This document shows positions 7,765 through 11,884 of a DNA stretch of 11,884 nt, piece after piece. This DNA comes from JBAOHV01 sp964450685. GTDB taxonomy: Bacteria; Actinomycetota; Acidimicrobiia; Acidimicrobiales; Microtrichaceae. The notes under the pieces were generated by a model that had not been told where the DNA came from, searched no databases, and saw only the letters and a program-made list of their open reading frames with translations. Position 1 is the first letter of the stretch, and each line of letters starts with the position of its first letter. A program made the position numbers and the translations under genes. Where the stretch lies: assembly GCA_964450685.1 (NCBI GenBank), contig CAYVDN010000077.1, positions 1-11,884 on the forward strand. Direction: 5' to 3'.

Positions 7765-7794
7765 ATTGGACCGCTCACAGGTCGCGCCGGGCAA
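7765..7794 (-). promoter_or_regulatory. Candidate promoter for the malonyl-CoA decarboxylase gene (right copy)
   Basis: This is the mirror of 4091-4120. On the minus strand a TTGCCC -35 (7794-7789) and a TCCAAT -10 (7770-7765) are separated by 18 bp, predicting a start near the ATG at 7757. The consensus match is modest. Confidence 0.3.
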
Positions 7795-7812
7795 GATCGT
7801 GCGACAGGGCGG

Positions 7813-7818
7813 TACCCT
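7813..7818 (+). promoter_or_regulatory. Candidate -10 box for the protease gene (right copy)
   Basis: TACCCT matches TAnnnT and ends 9 nt before the ATG at 7828, consistent with a leaderless or nearly leaderless transcript. The surrounding GGTACC is also found in the region upstream of the permease gene (8985-8990). Confidence 0.5.
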
Positions 7819-7827
7819 CGTCCCGAC

Positions 7828-8946
7828 ATGCGCACCCACCTCCGACTCGGCCGACTGCTCGGCGTCCCCATCGGGCTCAACTGGGGTGTGCTCGTCGTGT
7901 GTGTGCTGCTCGTGGTCAGCCTGGCCAAGCTGTCGCTCCCCACGATTGCCCCTGACCACCCGTCGAGTGCCTACTGGTTCGCTGGCGTTGTCGGGATGCT
8001 CGGCTTCCTGGTCTCGCTGACCGGTCATGAGCTCGGTCACAGCTACGTCGCTGACCGCAACGACGTGCACGTCCTCGAGATCACGCTGTGGCTCTTCGGT
8101 GGGGTCGCCAAGCTCGAAGGTGATGCCGACGACCCCGGAGCCGAGTTCCGGATCGCCGCTGCCGGCCCGGCTATGAGCATGGTGATGGCGGCGCTGTTCG
8201 GTGGTGCCTGGTGGCTCGTGGACCGTTGGGACGGCTCCGCGGTTCTCTCGGCGCTGCTCGTCTGGCTGGCGCTGATCAACGTCGTGCTGGCCGTGTCGAA
8301 CCTGCTGCCTGCGTTCCCCCTCGACGGTGGCCGCATGCTGCGCGCCGTGTTGTGGCGGCGGTCTCGCCGCAAGCTGGCGGCCACACGCACCGCCGCGCTC
8401 TGGGGGCAGATCCTGGGCGGGGTGCTCGTGGCGGTCTCGTTGGCGATCATGAAGTGGGGATCGGTGTGGTCGGGCTTCTGGACCCTGCTGCTCGCGGCGT
8501 TCCTGGTGTTCGCTGCCCGGTCGGAGTGGCGCAACTCGGCCGCCCGTCCCGAGTTGATGCTCGCCCGGGTGTCCGGGCTCGGCCGGAAGCTGCCCGAACC
8601 GCTCGGCAGGACTGCGACGGTCTCCGATCTGGAACGAACGCTGGCCGGGCATCCGGGCACGCCGTTGGTGCCGGTCTACGACGAACACGGTCAGGTCTCA
8701 GCGCTCGTCCTTCCCGACTCGATCGTGCGGATCCCGCCCGCGCAGCGGGGTGTCGTGCCGATCTCATCGCTGACCGAGCCGCTGTGGAGCCTGCCCCGGG
8801 TTCACCCCGAGGAGTCCGTGGGGAGTGTGCTCGCCCGCCTGGGTTCGGGGGGCAGTTGGCGGGCGCTGGTGACAGACGGCTCCTCCATGCAGGGGGTCCT
8901 CTGCTCGGAGGATGTCGATCGCGTCGTCGAGCTCGCCACAGTCTGA
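7828..8946 (+). CDS. Site-2 protease family (M50) membrane metalloprotease with C-terminal CBS-like region (right-arm copy)
   Basis: The predicted role is a zinc-dependent intramembrane protease that cuts a membrane-embedded substrate, often an anti-sigma factor or signal remnant. The 372-residue protein has about six hydrophobic segments: roughly 18-35, 48-70, 108-132, 137-160, 187-207 and 212-230. The second contains HELGH (His67, Glu68, His71). The motif NLLPAFPLDGG (158-168) supplies the third zinc ligand, Asp166. Residues from about 245 to the end hold two CBS-like stretches, one ending near LPDSIVRIPP and one near GVLCSEDVDRVVEL. The layout resembles mycobacterial Rip3 and related CBS-bearing site-2 proteases, in which CBS domains may sense adenine nucleotides. 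No anti-sigma factor or sigma factor gene is in the window. The ATG has no Shine-Dalgarno sequence but sits just behind a -10 box. The stop is TGA, and the permease gene follows 69 bp later on the same strand. Confidence 0.95.
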   Translation: MRTHLRLGRLLGVPIGLNWGVLVVCVLLVVSLAKLSLPTIAPDHPSSAYWFAGVVGMLGFLVSLTGHELGHSYVADRNDVHVLEITLWLFGGVAKLEGDADDPGAEFRIAAAGPAMSMVMAALFGGAWWLVDRWDGSAVLSALLVWLALINVVLAVSNLLPAFPLDGGRMLRAVLWRRSRRKLAATRTAALWGQILGGVLVAVSLAIMKWGSVWSGFWTLLLAAFLVFAARSEWRNSAARPELMLARVSGLGRKLPEPLGRTATVSDLERTLAGHPGTPLVPVYDEHGQVSALVLPDSIVRIPPAQRGVVPISSLTEPLWSLPRVHPEESVGSVLARLGSGGSWRALVTDGSSMQGVLCSEDVDRVVELATV

Positions 8947-8976
8947 GTCCGGCAGGCGACAAATCGGGTGGTGGGT

Positions 8977-8988
8977 GTACCCGGGTAC
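8977..8988. promoter_or_regulatory. 12-bp palindrome GTACCCGGGTAC, possible operator (right copy)
   Basis: This perfect palindrome lies 28 nt before the permease ATG, over the expected -35 region. CCCGGGTA is repeated at 8980-8987 and 8997-9004, the second copy running into the -10 box. No conventional -35 hexamer is seen, which would suit a promoter needing an activator or controlled by a repressor at this site. Confidence 0.4.
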
Positions 8989-9002
8989 CTCGACGCCCCG
9001 GG

Positions 9003-9008
9003 TATCGT
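9003..9008 (+). promoter_or_regulatory. Candidate -10 box for a leaderless permease transcript (right copy)
   Basis: TATCGT, a TAnnnT-type -10, ends 7 nt before the ATG at 9016. It is the mirror of 2877-2882 and decides the start at 9016 over the in-frame ATG at 9061, which would cut away 15 N-terminal residues. Confidence 0.5.
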
Positions 9009-9015
9009 CGGGTCG

Positions 9016-11884
9016 ATGTCCGCCGTCTCGGGTAGGCGCCCTGGGATCGGGCTGTGGCGCATGGTCGAGGCCTTCGTGCGTCAACGTCGACGGCTCCTGC
9101 TCGCCACGGTCGCAATAGCACTCGCCGTCGGCTACCTGGCCGGGGCGCTGACGTTGCTCGACCGGGTCTCGAAGGGGCTCGATCAGCTCGCTGCCGCTGG
9201 TGCGGAGAAGGCGGACCTGATCATCGAGGGCGAGGTCGCATACGAGTCCGCTCTCGAACAGACTCGGCGCCTGGTTCCCGCCGGGCTCGCTCCGACGCTG
9301 GAGCTCATACCTGGAGTGGCCGCGGTGACGCCGCGACTGGAAGAGGTGGCGATCATCCTTGGCTCCGACGGTGAGCCTGTGGTTGCCCCGGGCCTCTCCG
9401 AACAGCCCCTCGGGTCGAACTGGCCCGAGGACGAGGCGATGTCCCCCTACCGCTTCGTCGGAGAGGGCCGGGCGCCGGTCGAAAGCGACGAGGTCGTCAT
9501 CGACGAGAGATCGGCCGAGGCTGCCGGCGCCGAGGTCGGCGACAGCATCGTGGTGGTCGGCAAGGGTGAACCGCGCACGTACACGCTCGTGGGGGTCGTG
9601 GAGACATCGCAGGGACGCCTGCCGGCAGGGTCGTCGCTGGCGCTGTTCAGCACCGACGAGGCGCGGTCTCTGTTCCAGATGCCCGACAGCGACAACAGGG
9701 TCGCGATCCGGCTCGAGGACGGAGCGGACCCGGAGCAGGTCGCCGACGCGATCAGGACTGTCCTGCCGGCCGGGGCGGAGGTGGTGGACGGCGCCACCGG
9801 CGCCCGCCACCGACAGGAGTCGATCACCCGGAGCTTCACCCTGATACGCGTTCTGATCACGGCGTTCGCTCTTCTCGCGCTGATCGTCGGCATGGTGACC
9901 GTCGCAAACTCGCTCACCCTGCTGTACTCCGATCGCCGCAGGACCTTCGCCGCGCTGCGACTGGTCGGCGCGCACGAACGCCAGTTGCTGGTGGTGGCGC
10001 TGATAGAGGCAGCCATGCTGGCCGCGGTCGCTTCGTTGCTCGGCGCGCCACTCGGGCTCGTCCTCGGTCGGGTGATAGAGGGTGCGCTCGGCGCGCTGGG
10101 CACGTCCATCCCGGTCGGGGGGTCGGTCGTCTCGGTGCCGGCGATATTCGGTGCGGTAGTGATCGGAACTGTGGCGACGGTCATCGCCGCTGTAGTGCCG
10201 GCTTTGAAGGCATGTCGAGTGTCGCCGATCGAGGCTGTCGCCGAGACGCCCTCCGAGCCGGATCTGCCGCTGTCGACACGTATCCTGAACATTCTCCTGG
10301 TCGGAGTCGGTGGTGTGGCGTTGGTCTTCGGACTGTTGCTGCTGGGCGACATGAGCATCGGCACCTCGCTGGGCGTCGCCGTTGGGGTCGTCGTCATCGT
10401 GGGAATCCTCGGACTCCTGCCGACCGGGTTGTCCCTGGGTGTCGCCGCTGGGATCCGTGTCGTACCGACCCGTCCGGCGACCTTGTCACGCATCGGTGCA
10501 CGTGATGCAGTGCGTAACCGGTCGCGTACGGCGGCAACGACCGGAGCGCTCCTGTTGGCCACCGCAGTCGTCGCAGGCCTCGCAGTCTTCCTGAGCTCCT
10601 TTGCGGCGTCGGTCGACGGCAGTGTGGATGAGCTCGTCCGTGCTGATCTGGTGGTCGACTCGGGGACCTTCACCAAGGGTGGACTACCTGCTGACCTGAT
10701 CGACGAGCTGCGGGAGCTTCCCGAGGTGGAGGCGGTCAGCGGTTGGCAACCGGGCCGGCTTCTCGACCCGCGGGTGCGCATCACGGGCCTGGATGGAGCT
10801 GAAGTGGACCGGGTCCTCGACCCGGGGTGGGTGGAAGGATCAACCGAGTCGATCACCCCCAGCGGGATTGCTCTCGACCGCACGACCGCCGAGCAGCTGG
10901 GTGTGGGTGTCGGCGACGTGCTCGACGTCACCTTCACAAGCGGTGGGGTCGTTCCGCTGACAGTCGAGGGGATCTACACGAAAGGGTCGTTGCTCCTGGG
11001 CGAGGCCTTCCTGGACCGCGAGACCATCCTGGTCCAGGTCCCAGCGACGCCTGACATCGCTGCCCTGGTCACCCTGACAGAGGACACCCCGGCGAACGTC
11101 GCGGCAGTGGAGGACCTGGCAGCAACCTTCGGGGTGCGGGCGGTGCTGCGGCCCGAGGAGTTCGTCGAACGTCGGTCGGAGCTCCTCGATGGGTTCCAGC
11201 GTGTGATCCAGTGGATGCTGCTGTTCACACTCATGCAGGCGCTCGTCGGCGTGGTCAACACGCTGCTCCTGTCGGTGGGTGAGCGACGCCGCGAGTTCGG
11301 TCTGCTCCGTGCGACGGGTGCGAGCAGAGCACAGCTGATCCAGTTGGTGCTGGTCGAAGGGCTCTCGTTCGCGGTGATCGGCACGGCGCTCGGTCTGGCC
11401 GTGGGTGTCGGAGGGGCAGTGCTGGGAGTGCGAGCCCTCAGCGCATACGGGATAACGACCCTCTCCTTCCCGCCCGTCGTTCTGCTGATGACCGCCCTTG
11501 CAGCTATGGCACTCGGAGTAGGTGCAGCGGTCGTACCGGCCCGCTGGGCAGCGTCGGTACCTCCGCTGGAGGCCGTAGCGGATGTCGGTGATTCCCGTGC
11601 AGAACGACGTGCCCGCCGGGAACGCGAGCGCAGGCGTGCCGCCAAGGTCGCTACGCCGGCACCAGCGGTCGTTCCATCGGGTGTGTCCCCTCGCGCCCCG
11701 GTCGTGGCAGCGGAGTTCGCCCATCTTCCACCACCTCCGGTCGGCGTGGCAGGGACTCCGACCGCACCGACGGCGGTACAAGCCGCGCCTCGGGTACCGC
11801 CCGTTCCGCCCGTACCACCTGCTCCGCCCGCACCACCTGCTCCGCCCGCACCACCTGCTCCGCCCGTACCACCTGCTCCGCCCG
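9016..11884 (+). CDS. FtsX/MacB-type ABC transporter permease with Pro-rich tail, 3'-truncated (right-arm copy)
   Basis: This is the membrane subunit of a type VII-like ABC system, of the class that exports lipids, drugs or peptides or relays mechanical force. The 956 visible residues have no stop before the window end. After a short Arg-rich N-terminus comes TM1 (about 27-47) and a MacB-like extracytoplasmic domain (about 50-270). The first FtsX domain has TM2 at 276-297, then RRRTFAALRLVGA (307-319), TM3 (325-352) and TM4 (376-396), ending SPIEAVAE. Two central helices (about 425-500) and a further helix lead to a second MacB-like domain. The second FtsX domain has a TM (733-753), GERRREFGLLRATGA (755-769), TMs at about 775-805 and 822-842, and PPLEAVAD. 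A basic segment (about 860-877) and a Pro-rich tail follow, ending in five hexapeptide repeats from residue 927. The two-module, roughly ten-helix plan is typical; the tail is not. Its ATPase is not in view. Confidence 0.93.
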   Translation, partial: MSAVSGRRPGIGLWRMVEAFVRQRRRLLLATVAIALAVGYLAGALTLLDRVSKGLDQLAAAGAEKADLIIEGEVAYESALEQTRRLVPAGLAPTLELIPGVAAVTPRLEEVAIILGSDGEPVVAPGLSEQPLGSNWPEDEAMSPYRFVGEGRAPVESDEVVIDERSAEAAGAEVGDSIVVVGKGEPRTYTLVGVVETSQGRLPAGSSLALFSTDEARSLFQMPDSDNRVAIRLEDGADPEQVADAIRTVLPAGAEVVDGATGARHRQESITRSFTLIRVLITAFALLALIVGMVTVANSLTLLYSDRRRTFAALRLVGAHERQLLVVALIEAAMLAAVASLLGAPLGLVLGRVIEGALGALGTSIPVGGSVVSVPAIFGAVVIGTVATVIAAVVPALKACRVSPIEAVAETPSEPDLPLSTRILNILLVGVGGVALVFGLLLLGDMSIGTSLGVAVGVVVIVGILGLLPTGLSLGVAAGIRVVPTRPATLSRIGARDAVRNRSRTAATTGALLLATAVVAGLAVFLSSFAASVDGSVDELVRADLVVDSGTFTKGGLPADLIDELRELPEVEAVSGWQPGRLLDPRVRITGLDGAEVDRVLDPGWVEGSTESITPSGIALDRTTAEQLGVGVGDVLDVTFTSGGVVPLTVEGIYTKGSLLLGEAFLDRETILVQVPATPDIAALVTLTEDTPANVAAVEDLAATFGVRAVLRPEEFVERRSELLDGFQRVIQWMLLFTLMQALVGVVNTLLLSVGERRREFGLLRATGASRAQLIQLVLVEGLSFAVIGTALGLAVGVGGAVLGVRALSAYGITTLSFPPVVLLMTALAAMALGVGAAVVPARWAASVPPLEAVADVGDSRAERRARRERERRRAAKVATPAPAVVPSGVSPRAPVVAAEFAHLPPPPVGVAGTPTAPTAVQAAPRVPPVPPVPPAPPAPPAPPAPPAPPVPPAPP
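11795..11884 (+). repeat. 18-bp tandem repeat encoding a (V/A)PPAPP hexapeptide, right end
   Basis: This is the mirror of 1-90: five 18-bp units, one degenerate and four nearly identical, in frame with the permease gene (residues 927-956). Third-base differences (GTA against GCA first codons, giving Val or Ala) are the only variation among the four good units. The array reaches the last base, so both window ends stop inside the same repeat. Confidence 0.95.

Larger units (their letters stand above)
1..11884. repeat. Window-wide perfect inverted repeat (two 5942-bp arms, no spacer)
   Basis: The first bases (CGGGCGGAGCAGGTGG) are the reverse complement of the last sixteen. The central bases GTGCAG|CTGCAC are self-complementary. 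Every coding region on one arm has a counterpart with identical translation on the other strand at 11885 minus its coordinate, so no mismatch separates the arms. Natural spacer-free palindromes of this size are unstable in bacteria because SbcCD-type nucleases and replication slippage remove them, and unselected copies would have diverged. The simplest reading is that an assembler or polymerase folded back at the hairpin behind the binding-protein gene. A closed hairpin telomere read through on both strands would give the same pattern and cannot be excluded from sequence alone. Confidence 0.98.

Noticed and set aside
7342..7827. 162-codon N-terminal extension of the protease frame
   Set aside because: It overlaps the divergent decarboxylase gene in antisense and is Ser/Arg-rich. 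The conserved protein begins at the ATG at 7828 behind a -10 box.
8955..9015. Conventional -35 element for the permease promoter
   Set aside because: No sequence near TTGACA lies 16-18 bp before the TATCGT box. The position is occupied by the GTACCCGGGTAC palindrome, so I list that instead.
9447..10937. 496-codon open frame antisense to the permease, with a mirror at 948-2438
   Set aside because: It is a Ser/Thr/Arg/Pro-rich low-complexity translation opposite a well-supported permease, as expected in G+C-rich DNA.
1..11884. Composite transposon or IS-flanked inverted repeats
   Set aside because: No transposase, integrase or terminal IS-type repeat is present. The arms carry only ordinary chromosomal genes and meet without a central segment.

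Overview
The window is one perfect inverted repeat. Bases 1-5942 are the exact reverse complement of bases 5943-11884, with the axis between 5942 and 5943 and no spacer. Every feature at position x recurs on the opposite strand at 11885-x, so the 11.9 kb holds only about 5.9 kb of independent sequence: four genes, each present twice. Perfect identity over 5.9 kb with no spacer is most simply an assembly or amplification fold-back at a short hairpin behind the solute-binding-protein gene. Two less likely alternatives are a hairpin (closed) telomere and a true inverted duplication.

The DNA is G+C-rich with strong third-position G/C bias. Two genes appear leaderless behind TAnnnT -10 boxes, a third start may be leaderless, and the protein families fit a high-GC actinobacterium, perhaps of the Acidimicrobiia. 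The taxonomic guess is weak.

Layout of one arm, in left-half coordinates: (i) 1-2869, minus strand: a large two-module FtsX/MacB-type ABC transporter permease, cut off at the window edge inside a Pro-rich tail encoded by an 18-bp tandem repeat (1-90). (ii) 2939-4057, minus: a site-2-protease-like M50 membrane metalloprotease with a C-terminal CBS-like region. (iii) 4128-5009, plus: a short malonyl-CoA decarboxylase, divergent from the protease across 70 bp. (iv) 5081-5911, plus: a family 3 amino-acid-binding lipoprotein, followed at once by the palindrome centre (5912-5973), a probable terminator hairpin. The right half repeats this in mirror order: lipoprotein (5974-6804, minus), decarboxylase (6876-7757, minus), protease (7828-8946, plus), permease (9016-11884, plus).

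The genes do not form one obvious pathway. The protease and permease are co-oriented and both act at the membrane, but each seems to have its own promoter. The decarboxylase and binding protein are co-directional with a 71-bp gap and may be co-transcribed. No ATPase partner for the permease, and no permease or ATPase for the binding protein, lies in the window. All gaps between genes are 62-71 bp, so there is no gene-free stretch over 300 bases. I found no tRNA, rRNA, CRISPR array, transposase or integrase. I do not see a novel defence or mobile system; the notable points are the palindrome and a few details of individual genes.
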